Positions 27,148-33,077 of a stretch of 42,731 nt of DNA are shown here, in pieces (the stretch's first letter is position 1; every line of letters begins with the position of its first letter). Location of the stretch: contig DSAP01000021.1 in the NCBI GenBank assembly GCA_011046415.1, positions 1 through 42,731 on the forward strand. The letters run 5' to 3'. The position numbers and the translations under genes were made by a program. The notes below the pieces were generated by a model. It saw nothing but the letters and a program-made list of their open reading frames with translations. It made no database searches and had not been told where the DNA came from. The DNA is from a bacterium. Its GTDB lineage: Bacteria > Zhuqueibacterota > QNDG01 > JABMRT01.

Positions 27148-28673
27148 GCCGTTGCCTCCCGTTTCGTCACGATATGAATCATTTCACGCAAATGCCCTGC
27201 GGTCATGCCGTCCGATCGCGGGAGGATGTCTTCAGGGCGGTACTGAGAGAGGAGCTGAAGGGCATTGTCGAAATATTTGACGGATTCTCCATTTTTTCCG
27301 TTTTGAAGCGCAATATTCCCCATCATAAAATAGGCCATAATAAAGTCGGATTCCAGATAAAGAACACGTTTCAGTGCCGTCGTCGCGTCCTCGGTCTTCC
27401 CCATTTCAAAAAGAATCACGGCATGCAAATGATGGTTTTCTGCATCCAGTTTGTCGATCTTGAGGGCCTGTTCACAAAATAAAAGGGCCTCTTCCAACCG
27501 TCCCTGATTGGCCATGATCTTTGCGGACAGGATGATTGCCGCCACGTTTTTTGGATCGTCCTTAAGCTTATCTGTAAGTCTATTCAAGGCCTCGGCATAA
27601 CGCCCCTGTTCGTAAAATGTAGTCGCCTCTTCGATCCAATCCGTCGCGGCTTCTTCGGCTTCCCCGGCGAATTTATTCGTCACAGGGACGGAAGGCGGTG
27701 ATTCCGGAGAAAAAAGCGCCTCCTCGACAGTTGCGGGTAAGGCCTTCCTGATTTCTGTATCCTTCTCCTCTTCGTCGAATTGCAGATATGAAAATGCGGA
27801 AAAAAGCGGGTTGACCGTCACCTTTTCCGAACGTTTCCGGTACAAAATGGCACCGGGATAATTCTCGTTCAGGAAGAAATCGGAAAAGATCGGTGATGTT
27901 TCACTCGAGGCCACCACAAGCCGGGCATCATCCAACAGGCAATGATGAAAACGCTCCACGCAATTTCGAACCTGTTTGGGACTGAAATACATGAGTACAT
28001 TCCTGCAGAAAATCAGGTCCATCGCATTGGTTTCATTGTAAAGCGACGGAAAGACATCCTCCACGAGATTGAGATATTGAAACAACACCTTCCGCCTGAT
28101 TCGCGGGATGATTTCATAAAAACCTTCGGGTGTTGTCTTGAAATATTGTTCTTTCAGCCAGTAGGGCGAGCCTCGGAATGACCATTCCCGATACAACCCC
28201 TCCGAAGCCCGCTTCAGGAAGATCGGATTGATATCCGTCGCAAGGATTTTGATATTCCAGGTGTCGATCTCCGGAATGAGTCTTTCAAGTAAAATCGCGA
28301 TTGAATAGGCCTCTTCTCCCGTGCAGGATCCGGCGCTCCAGATGCGAATCCGTCTCTCGTTATGATACCGTTCCCGTATCAGGGCCGGAAAAATTTGTTT
28401 CTCCAGGACCTCGAACACCTTCGGTTCTCTGAAGAAATAAGTTTCTCCGACCGTCAGATGACTCGCCAGCACTTCAATCTGATTCTTTTTAAGCGGCCTG
28501 GACAATAACCAGTGAATGCATTCCTCGATATCCTCGAATCCGAATTCTTTGGCGGCTGTCCGGACGCCGCGGAGCAGATCGAGGCGTCTTCCCTTCTGAA
28601 AATGGAGACCCATCTGAACTGAGACAAATTCACTCAGCTGGTCAAGAAGCGCATTCGAAATACGTTTTTGCAT
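27144..28673 (-). CDS. cheR: CheR-type protein-glutamate methyltransferase with C-terminal TPR repeats
   Basis: This 509-residue protein methylates receptor glutamates using S-adenosylmethionine. It has the N-terminal helical CheR domain (LTVGETYFFREPKVFE, residues about 70-90), the SAM site WSAGSCTGEEAYSIA (near 110-125), ATDINPIFLKRASEG, and DLIFCRNVLMYF (near 225). After about residue 285 a linker leads to roughly four TPR-like repeats (WIEEATTFYEQGRYAEALNRL and following). TPR-extended CheR proteins are known in pilus and gliding systems, where the repeats mediate protein contacts. It overlaps cheW at its end and follows the other cheW by 37 nt. Confidence 0.93.
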   Translation of the reverse strand: MQKRISNALLDQLSEFVSVQMGLHFQKGRRLDLLRGVRTAAKEFGFEDIEECIHWLLSRPLKKNQIEVLASHLTVGETYFFREPKVFEVLEKQIFPALIRERYHNERRIRIWSAGSCTGEEAYSIAILLERLIPEIDTWNIKILATDINPIFLKRASEGLYREWSFRGSPYWLKEQYFKTTPEGFYEIIPRIRRKVLFQYLNLVEDVFPSLYNETNAMDLIFCRNVLMYFSPKQVRNCVERFHHCLLDDARLVVASSETSPIFSDFFLNENYPGAILYRKRSEKVTVNPLFSAFSYLQFDEEEKDTEIRKALPATVEEALFSPESPPSVPVTNKFAGEAEEAATDWIEEATTFYEQGRYAEALNRLTDKLKDDPKNVAAIILSAKIMANQGRLEEALLFCEQALKIDKLDAENHHLHAVILFEMGKTEDATTALKRVLYLESDFIMAYFMMGNIALQNGKNGESVKYFDNALQLLSQYRPEDILPRSDGMTAGHLREMIHIVTKREATA

Positions 28674-28710
28674 ATCCGCCCTGGTTTTACCGGTTCAGAA
28701 GAAAAAACGT

Positions 28711-29184
28711 TCAGGAATCACCGGAACCGCTTTTTTTCAGTGAAGCGTCGAGACGCTCCTCCTCCTCCAATGAGAGGAGTTTGTCCAGATCCTGAATATA
28801 ATACATGTCTTGATCGGTCTTGATGACGCCTTCGATAAACTCCATGTTTGGAAGTATATCGGCCCTATTGACTATCTGGGTCTGCTGACTCTCGATGATA
28901 TCCCTGACTTCATCCACAAGAATCGCAATAACACGCCTGGCCGTTTTTGCGATGATGAAATGGTCTTCAATCTCAATGGGACGCGGTGGAAAATCAAATC
29001 GTTTTCTAAGGTTGACCACAGGAATGACCTCACCCTGTACGTTCAGGATGCCCTCCACGATATCGGGCGCATTGGGAAGGGGTTTCACCGACACGGCCCT
29101 GGCGATCCGCAACACCGATTCGAGAGGGATGACAAAATCGTGTTCATCAAGAACAAAAAGGATGAAATTCTGTATATTATCCAT
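28711..29184 (-). CDS. cheW: CheW-domain adaptor protein
   Basis: This is a 157-residue, single CheW-domain protein: FILFVLDEHDFVIPLESVLRI at the start, DIVEGILNVQGEVIPVVNLR in the centre, and VIAILVDEVRDIIE followed by EFIEGVIKT. A short acidic and charged tail (LEEEERLDASLKK) follows. Start ATG 29184 has GGAGG 12 nt upstream; an in-frame ATG at 29214 has none. Two CheW proteins in one cluster match Pil-Chp systems (PilI and ChpC). It lies between cheY and cheR. Confidence 0.9.
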   Translation of the reverse strand: MDNIQNFILFVLDEHDFVIPLESVLRIARAVSVKPLPNAPDIVEGILNVQGEVIPVVNLRKRFDFPPRPIEIEDHFIIAKTARRVIAILVDEVRDIIESQQTQIVNRADILPNMEFIEGVIKTDQDMYYIQDLDKLLSLEEEERLDASLKKSGSGDS

Positions 29185-29241
29185 ATTCTGTGCACACCTC
29201 CACCCTATAACCATTGGATGTGTCGGAATGACGACGTCACT

Positions 29242-29607
29242 TCAACCAATCAAATCCTTGATCACCTGAATGACCTGGCGAATATCGAACGGCTTGGTGA
29301 TGTATGCTTCGGCACGCGCCTCCTGAGCCAGTTCGATTTCCTTGTCGGCATCTTTCGCCGTGAGAAACACAATCGGGACTTCACTGAGCGGTTTGTAGAA
29401 TTTGATCAGCCTCGCCGCAGTCAATCCGTCCATTCTTGGCATGACGACGTCGAGAACGATGAGTGCCGGTTCCTCTTTCTTGGCCATCTCGACACCTTCG
29501 AGTCCGTCCTCGGCCTGAAGGGTGATGAAGCCTTCCCGTTCGAGGAATTTGGACAGCAATCGACGGATACCGGGATCATCGTCGACGATCAGGATTTTTG
29601 CGGACAA
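29242..29607 (-). CDS. cheY: CheY-like single-domain response regulator
   Basis: This 121-residue receiver has the acidic pair ILIVDDDPG, phospho-acceptor Asp in LIVLDVVMPRMDG, Thr in FLTAK and Lys in ITKPF. It has no output domain, so like CheY, PilG or PilH it should act through protein contacts. The start is a TTG at 29607 with a strong AAGGGGAGGG Shine-Dalgarno 7 nt upstream; no ATG or GTG is in frame nearby. It is the first gene of the chemosensory cluster and lies downstream of a sigma-54 promoter. Confidence 0.93.
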   Translation of the reverse strand: MSAKILIVDDDPGIRRLLSKFLEREGFITLQAEDGLEGVEMAKKEEPALIVLDVVMPRMDGLTAARLIKFYKPLSEVPIVFLTAKDADKEIELAQEARAEAYITKPFDIRQVIQVIKDLIG

Positions 29608-29738
29608 CGCACAACCCTCCCCTTAAAACACCGATCGTTTCATTCTGTAGCTGCAACCTTTCAAAACGGAATTTTGCGTCTCTGTTTCGAATTGATCACT
29701 TGCTTAAGCAAATCATTGCATCGACCGATTCAATTTTT

Positions 29739-29754
29739 GGCAAAACCTGTGCCA
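29739..29754 (-). promoter_or_regulatory. Sigma-54 (RpoN) promoter of the chemosensory cluster
   Basis: TGGCACAGGTTTTGCC on the minus strand fits the -24/-12 consensus TGGCAC-N5-TTGC exactly, with ten bases between GG (29753-29752) and GC (29741-29740). The start would be near 29728, giving a leader of about 120 nt to cheY. Such promoters need an enhancer-binding activator; none is encoded in this window. Confidence 0.7.
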
Positions 29755-29836
29755 GCAACAGTCATTACAGAAAAAATCCGGATTTGGAAACTTTAAACAA
29801 GGAAAAAACGAAATCTGGCGAATGATGAAATAAACT

Positions 29837-29880
29837 TGCCACACGACATAATCGTGTGGTACGGGGATCTTCCACCCCGG
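29837..29880. repeat. Two adjacent stem-loops
   Basis: CCACACGA (29839-29846) pairs perfectly with TCGTGTGG (29852-29859) around a 5-nt loop and is extended by one G-T and one T-A pair. CGGGG (29862-29866) pairs with CCCCG (29875-29879) just beside it. They lie beyond the fmdB stop and roughly 110-150 bp upstream of the sigma-54 start site. They may end the trx operon, act as activator sites, or be a REP-like unit. Confidence 0.55.
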
Positions 29881-29936
29881 CGACACTATCCTGGAGAACG
29901 GCTCGAAACGCATGCGGGCGGTTTATTGCCGTCTTT

Positions 29937-30164
29937 CTAATGCAGTCCGCACAGCCCCGACGCACAGGAAGGCCGCTGCAAACTGCAGCGGCCTTCCTCG
30001 CATCCGCCGGCTGCTCCGGACGCGGTTTGTCTGACTGAAAATGCCGAGTATTGCTTCTTCAAATTCAGGCTCCCGCAGGCGCAACGGGGCGATTCCTCCC
30101 GGTTTTTGAGCAGGATGTCATTTCTCTCGCCGCAATCCTGACAAAGGTATTCAAAAACTGGCAT
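29937..30164 (-). CDS. FmdB-family zinc ribbon protein
   Basis: This 75-residue protein begins MPVFEYLCQDCGERNDILL and has a second pair in PRCACGS. The C-x2-C and C-x-C pairs form the zinc ribbon of the FmdB/CxxC_CxxC_SSSS regulatory family. The tail is rich in Cys and Gly (GGCEEGRCSLQRPSCASGLC), as in many family members. The function is not established; a metal- or sulfur-related role is suggested by the Cys-rich tail and by the operon with thioredoxin genes. GGAGG lies 8 nt before the ATG, and it follows the DUF6132 gene by 13 nt. Confidence 0.88.
   Translation of the reverse strand: MPVFEYLCQDCGERNDILLKNREESPRCACGSLNLKKQYSAFSVRQTASGAAGGCEEGRCSLQRPSCASGLCGLH
29966..29998. repeat. Perfect 15-bp hairpin inside the 3' end of fmdB
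   Basis: AGGAAGGCCGCTGCA (29966-29980) and TGCAGCGGCCTTCCT (29984-29998) are perfect complements around a 3-nt loop. The hairpin lies in the codons of the Cys-rich tail. No T-run follows on either strand. It may stabilise the 3' end of the operon mRNA. Confidence 0.8.
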
Positions 30165-30177
30165 AATGGATTCCTCC

Positions 30178-30345
30178 CTATCTCAGACCGGATGCAAACA
30201 GCGTCCCGATTACCGCCCCGAAAACCATGCTTGCATAGGGATTGCGAACGATCGGACAAACACCCGTCCGACATCCCACAAAATGATGATACAGGAACCC
30301 CAGGGCGGCGCCCGCAAGGATTCCGATCGAAAGACGAAGCCACAT
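30178..30345 (-). CDS. DUF6132-like small membrane protein with GCxxGxCPI motif
   Basis: This 55-residue protein has a hydrophobic helix at residues 3-22. A conserved loop GCRTGVCPIVRNPY with two cysteines follows, and a second helix ends the protein. The same layout is typical of the DUF6132 family, which is often found beside thioredoxin, rhodanese or sulfur-transfer genes; that association is from memory. ATG 30345 is chosen because the hydrophobic helix starts there; the longer frame to 30606 is shadow of trxA. Its likely Shine-Dalgarno (AAAGG) overlaps the trxA stop. The function is unknown; the paired cysteines suggest a membrane redox or sulfur-transfer role. Confidence 0.8.
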   Translation of the reverse strand: MWLRLSIGILAGAALGFLYHHFVGCRTGVCPIVRNPYASMVFGAVIGTLFASGLR

Positions 30346-30359
30346 CGGACAAGGACCTT

Positions 30360-30686
30360 TCACTGGGAAACGCCGTCGAGCTTCTTGGCGATGATGCTCT
30401 TCGGTACCGCTCCGATGATCTGATCGACCGGCTTCCCGTCCTTGAAAATGAGGAGGGTAGGTATGCTGATCACGCCATACTCGCCGGCCAAAGCCGTATT
30501 CTCTTCGGTATTGACTTTGCCGATCTTGATCTTGCCTTCGTACTCCCCGGCCAGTTCGTCCACGATCGGACCCACCATGCGACACGGACCGCACCAGGTG
30601 GCCCAAAAATCGACGAGTACGGGCAGATCCGAATCGATCACTTCACTCTTGAAATTATCCGCATTCAGTTCAATCGCTTTTCCCAT
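30360..30686 (-). CDS. trxA: Thioredoxin
   Basis: This 108-residue cytosolic thiol-disulfide oxidoreductase has the active site WATWCGPCRM (near residue 32), the KVNTEEN strand and the cis-proline segment ISIPTLLIFKDG. Length and motifs are fully typical. AAAGGAG lies upstream of the ATG, and the gene overlaps the end of arsR by 17 bp. It should be reduced by the TrxB of the same operon, which makes this a complete thioredoxin pair under local control. Confidence 0.97.
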   Translation of the reverse strand: MGKAIELNADNFKSEVIDSDLPVLVDFWATWCGPCRMVGPIVDELAGEYEGKIKIGKVNTEENTALAGEYGVISIPTLLIFKDGKPVDQIIGAVPKSIIAKKLDGVSQ

Positions 30687-30978
30687 TTTCTGACTCCTTT
30701 TGGTTGATGGAATTACTTAGCACGTCCAGCATTTTACTCACCGTATCGTCGGAAAGCCTGTAACAGACCTGATTGCCTTCACGCCTCGCACGGACGATGC
30801 CCAGATGGCGAAGGAGGGAGAGGTGCTGGGAGATGTTCGACTGGGACACGCCGAGGACTTCTTCCAGAGCCTTCACGCACGGCTGTTCTTCTTTGATCAG
30901 GGCGACGATATTGAGCCGCGTCGGATGCGCGAGCGCCTTCAACAGCTGGGCGCAGTGCGTGTAATCGATCCGGACCAT
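30670..30978 (-). CDS. ArsR/SmtB-family transcriptional regulator, possible thiol or sulfide sensor
   Basis: This is a 102-residue winged-helix repressor. LLKALAHPTRLNIVALI opens the domain, LGVSQSNISQHLSLLRHLGIV is the recognition helix region, and ARREGNQVCYRL is the wing. Cysteines are at 9, 34 and 72. The classical ArsR CVCDLC metal site and the SmtB alpha-5 site are not evident, so a thiol-based or different metal site is more likely. ATG 30978 comes 4 nt after the trxB stop, with GGGGG and GAGG upstream. The TTG at 31002 in the same frame is less likely. It probably binds the palindrome at 31944-31961 and represses its own operon. Confidence 0.92.
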   Translation of the reverse strand: MVRIDYTHCAQLLKALAHPTRLNIVALIKEEQPCVKALEEVLGVSQSNISQHLSLLRHLGIVRARREGNQVCYRLSDDTVSKMLDVLSNSINQKESENGKSD

Positions 30979-30982
30979 GACC

Positions 30983-31915
30983 TCATCCCCCGGATTCTTC
31001 AACGTTTTCGAGATAGTTTAATGCAGACTGTACGGCGATGGTTCCGTCGGAAACGGCGGTGGTGATCTGACGCACCGATTTTTCCCGAACATCGCCCGCC
31101 GCGTAGACGCCGGGCACCGAGGTCTGCATTGTCTCATCCGTCACCACGTATCCCCACGCATTCAGCGAGACATGTTCCTTCAGAAATGCCGTATTGGGGT
31201 TCAGGCCGATCCAGACGAAAACACCGTCGGCAGGCAGTTCTTGCCGGTTTTCCGACGCCCGATCTGCGATCACGACGGAACGAACCGTCTTTTCGCCTTT
31301 AATTTCGAGGATTCGATGGTTGAGATAGAATGAAAATTTCGGATTTGCACGTGCCCGGTCCTGCAGGATCGGTTCGGCATTTAAACGGTCTGTGAACTCG
31401 ACGAGTTTGATGGAGTTCACGAACCGGGTCAGGTAAAGGCTCTCTTGAATACCGGAACTCCCGCCTCCGACCACGACGATGTCTTTGTTCTGAAAAAACG
31501 GGCCGTCACATGTGGCACAATAGGAGACGCCGCGTCCCCTGAATTCATCTTCACCCGGAATGTCGAGGCGTTTGGGATCGGTCCCCGTGGCCAGCAGCAA
31601 TGTCCGTGCTTCATAGACCTGATCGGGCGTGATGACTTTCTTGGGGTTCGAAGTCAGATCCAGCCTCTCAACCTGTCCGTTCAAAATGTCGAGGCCGAAT
31701 CGCAGGGCCTGTTTCTCCATGCGCTTCATGAGATCAGGACCTGCGATGCCTTCATCGAATCCCGGATAGTTTTCGACCCATTCTGTCGAAGCCACTTCTC
31801 CACCGGGCATCAGCCTCTCGAGCAGGGCTGTTTTCAATTTCGCACGTCCCGCATATATTCCGGCCGTCAAACCCGCCGGCCCGCCTCCGATGATCAACAG
31901 ATCTAGAACGGACAT
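30983..31915 (-). CDS. trxB: Thioredoxin reductase-like flavoprotein lacking the NADPH-binding HRR motif
   Basis: This 310-residue FAD enzyme has IIGGGPAGLTAGIYAGRA at the N-terminus, the redox-active CATC (near residue 137), the second Rossmann motif VVGGGSSGIQES, and the FAD site VYAAGDVREK. At the place where NADPH-dependent reductases have HRRxxxR, this protein has VEFTDRLNAE. The basic residues that bind the 2'-phosphate are absent and a Glu stands at the end of the strand, as in NADH-binding folds. NADH or another donor is therefore more likely than NADPH. It is the first gene of the operon trxB, arsR, trxA, DUF6132, fmdB. AGGTGA lies before the ATG. Confidence 0.92.
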   Translation of the reverse strand: MSVLDLLIIGGGPAGLTAGIYAGRAKLKTALLERLMPGGEVASTEWVENYPGFDEGIAGPDLMKRMEKQALRFGLDILNGQVERLDLTSNPKKVITPDQVYEARTLLLATGTDPKRLDIPGEDEFRGRGVSYCATCDGPFFQNKDIVVVGGGSSGIQESLYLTRFVNSIKLVEFTDRLNAEPILQDRARANPKFSFYLNHRILEIKGEKTVRSVVIADRASENRQELPADGVFVWIGLNPNTAFLKEHVSLNAWGYVVTDETMQTSVPGVYAAGDVREKSVRQITTAVSDGTIAVQSALNYLENVEESGG

Positions 31916-31943
31916 TAACTCACCTCATATTAAACTATCAGAC

Positions 31944-31961
31944 TATTCTAATAATTGAATA
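31944..31961. promoter_or_regulatory. Palindromic operator at the trxB promoter, likely ArsR-protein site
   Basis: TATTC (31944-31948) and GAATA (31957-31961) form a perfect dyad with an 8-bp AT-rich centre, so the core is ATTC-N8-GAAT. It overlaps the -10 element and the expected transcription start, where a repressor would block RNA polymerase. As I recall, ATTC-N8-GAAT is the site described for SqrR/BigR-type sulfide-responsive ArsR proteins. Confidence 0.65.
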
Positions 31962-31986
31962 TAAAAAATGAAAAGGAGGATGTCAA
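31958..31986 (-). promoter_or_regulatory. Sigma-70 promoter of the trxB operon
   Basis: TTGACA (31986-31981) and TATATT (31963-31958) on the minus strand are separated by 17 bp. The start would be near 31951, about 36 nt before the trxB ATG. The -35 element begins 9 nt beyond the pilT stop, so the trx operon has its own strong promoter. Confidence 0.8.
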
Positions 31987-31994
31987 TATTTTTT

Positions 31995-33071
31995 TCAGGA
32001 ACGGGATGCCGCGGGTTTCGAGAAAAACCGATCGGGGTCATTTGCATATTTCATGGCTGTGGCCCGGTCGATTTTTCCGGTTCTCAGCAACTGAAACAGA
32101 TGGTCATCCAGGGGAATCATGCCTTCGGAAGTCGCGGACTGCATGGTCGACAGTATCTGATGTATTTTGCGTTCACGAATCATGTTCCGGATGGCCGAAT
32201 TCGCGATCAGCACCTCCATGGCCGCGACGCGACCGTCACCGCCGGTCGTGGGCAGTAACCGCTGCGAGATGACGCCGATCAGCGAGCTCGATATCTGGGC
32301 AAGCACCTGTCCCTGCTGTGTGGATGGAAAAACGTCGATAATCCGGTTGATGGTATCCGGCGCATTGCGTGTATGAAGCGTCGAGAGCACGAGGTGTCCT
32401 GTCTCTGCCGCGGTGAGCGCCAGGGAGATCGTCTCCAGATCACGCATTTCTCCCACGAGGATGATATCCGGATCTTCGCGCAACGCGCTGCGGAGCGCGG
32501 CGGAAAAGGAATGGGTGTGGTGTCCCAGTTCACGCTGCTGGATCAGGCAATTCTTTTTCTTGTGTTTGTATTCGATCGGGTCTTCGATCGTGATGATGTG
32601 CGACTGTCTTTCCTCATTCATGAGATCGATCATGGCCGCCAGCGTCGTGGATTTGCCGTGGCCTGTCGGTCCGGTGACCAGGACGAGACCTTCGTGTCTG
32701 CGGGCCAGATTGATGACGCCCTGAGGCATCATGAGTTCTTTCAGCGAACGGATCTGTTCCGGGATCGCGCGAAACGCGATGCCGTAACCACCGAGCTTGT
32801 TGAACACGTTGGTTCGAAAATGAGCCACCCCTTCGACCGCATATCCGAAGTCCAGTTCCAGGTCTTTCTGGAAACGTTCCATCTGATAATCATCCAGGAT
32901 CTGGACGAGGACGTCTTCGAGATCCTGTTTGCTCAGCACCTTGCCTTTGATTTGCTGGAGTTTGCCGTCGATACGGACGATGGGCGGATATCCCTCGCTC
33001 AGATGGATGTCCGAGGCATTGCCCTTGAAAGACTGGGTCAGCAGATTATTGATCTGGTCTCGTGTGATCAT
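31995..33071 (-). CDS. pilT: Type IV pilus retraction ATPase
   Basis: This 358-residue hexameric ATPase powers pilus retraction and twitching. Visible features are the N-terminal domain with GNASDIHLSEG, Walker A VTGPTGHGKSTTLAAMI (near residue 130), the Asp box IEDPIEY, Walker B DPDIILVGEMRDLET, the His box GHLVLSTLHT, and the PilT-specific AIRNMIRERK near the C-terminus. The last is the helix needed for retraction and separates PilT from PilB. GAGG lies 4 nt before the ATG, and it follows pilQ by 6 nt. Confidence 0.96.
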   Translation of the reverse strand: MITRDQINNLLTQSFKGNASDIHLSEGYPPIVRIDGKLQQIKGKVLSKQDLEDVLVQILDDYQMERFQKDLELDFGYAVEGVAHFRTNVFNKLGGYGIAFRAIPEQIRSLKELMMPQGVINLARRHEGLVLVTGPTGHGKSTTLAAMIDLMNEERQSHIITIEDPIEYKHKKKNCLIQQRELGHHTHSFSAALRSALREDPDIILVGEMRDLETISLALTAAETGHLVLSTLHTRNAPDTINRIIDVFPSTQQGQVLAQISSSLIGVISQRLLPTTGGDGRVAAMEVLIANSAIRNMIRERKIHQILSTMQSATSEGMIPLDDHLFQLLRTGKIDRATAMKYANDPDRFFSKPAASRS

Positions 33072-33077
33072 GGCGCC

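Larger units (their letters stand above)
29608..29936. other. 329-bp non-coding stretch upstream of the che cluster
   Basis: No convincing gene lies between cheY and fmdB. The stretch holds the cheY Shine-Dalgarno, a leader of about 120 nt, the sigma-54 promoter at 29739-29754, and two adjacent stem-loops at 29837-29880. A sigma-70-like pair (TTGCCA 29743-29738, TGCAAT 29720-29715, 17 bp apart) overlaps the sigma-54 site. Confidence 0.7.

Noticed and set aside
29837-29936. Cyclic-di-GMP riboswitch upstream of the che genes
   Set aside because: The conserved GEMM core was not found by eye, and the stems lie upstream of the predicted start of transcription.
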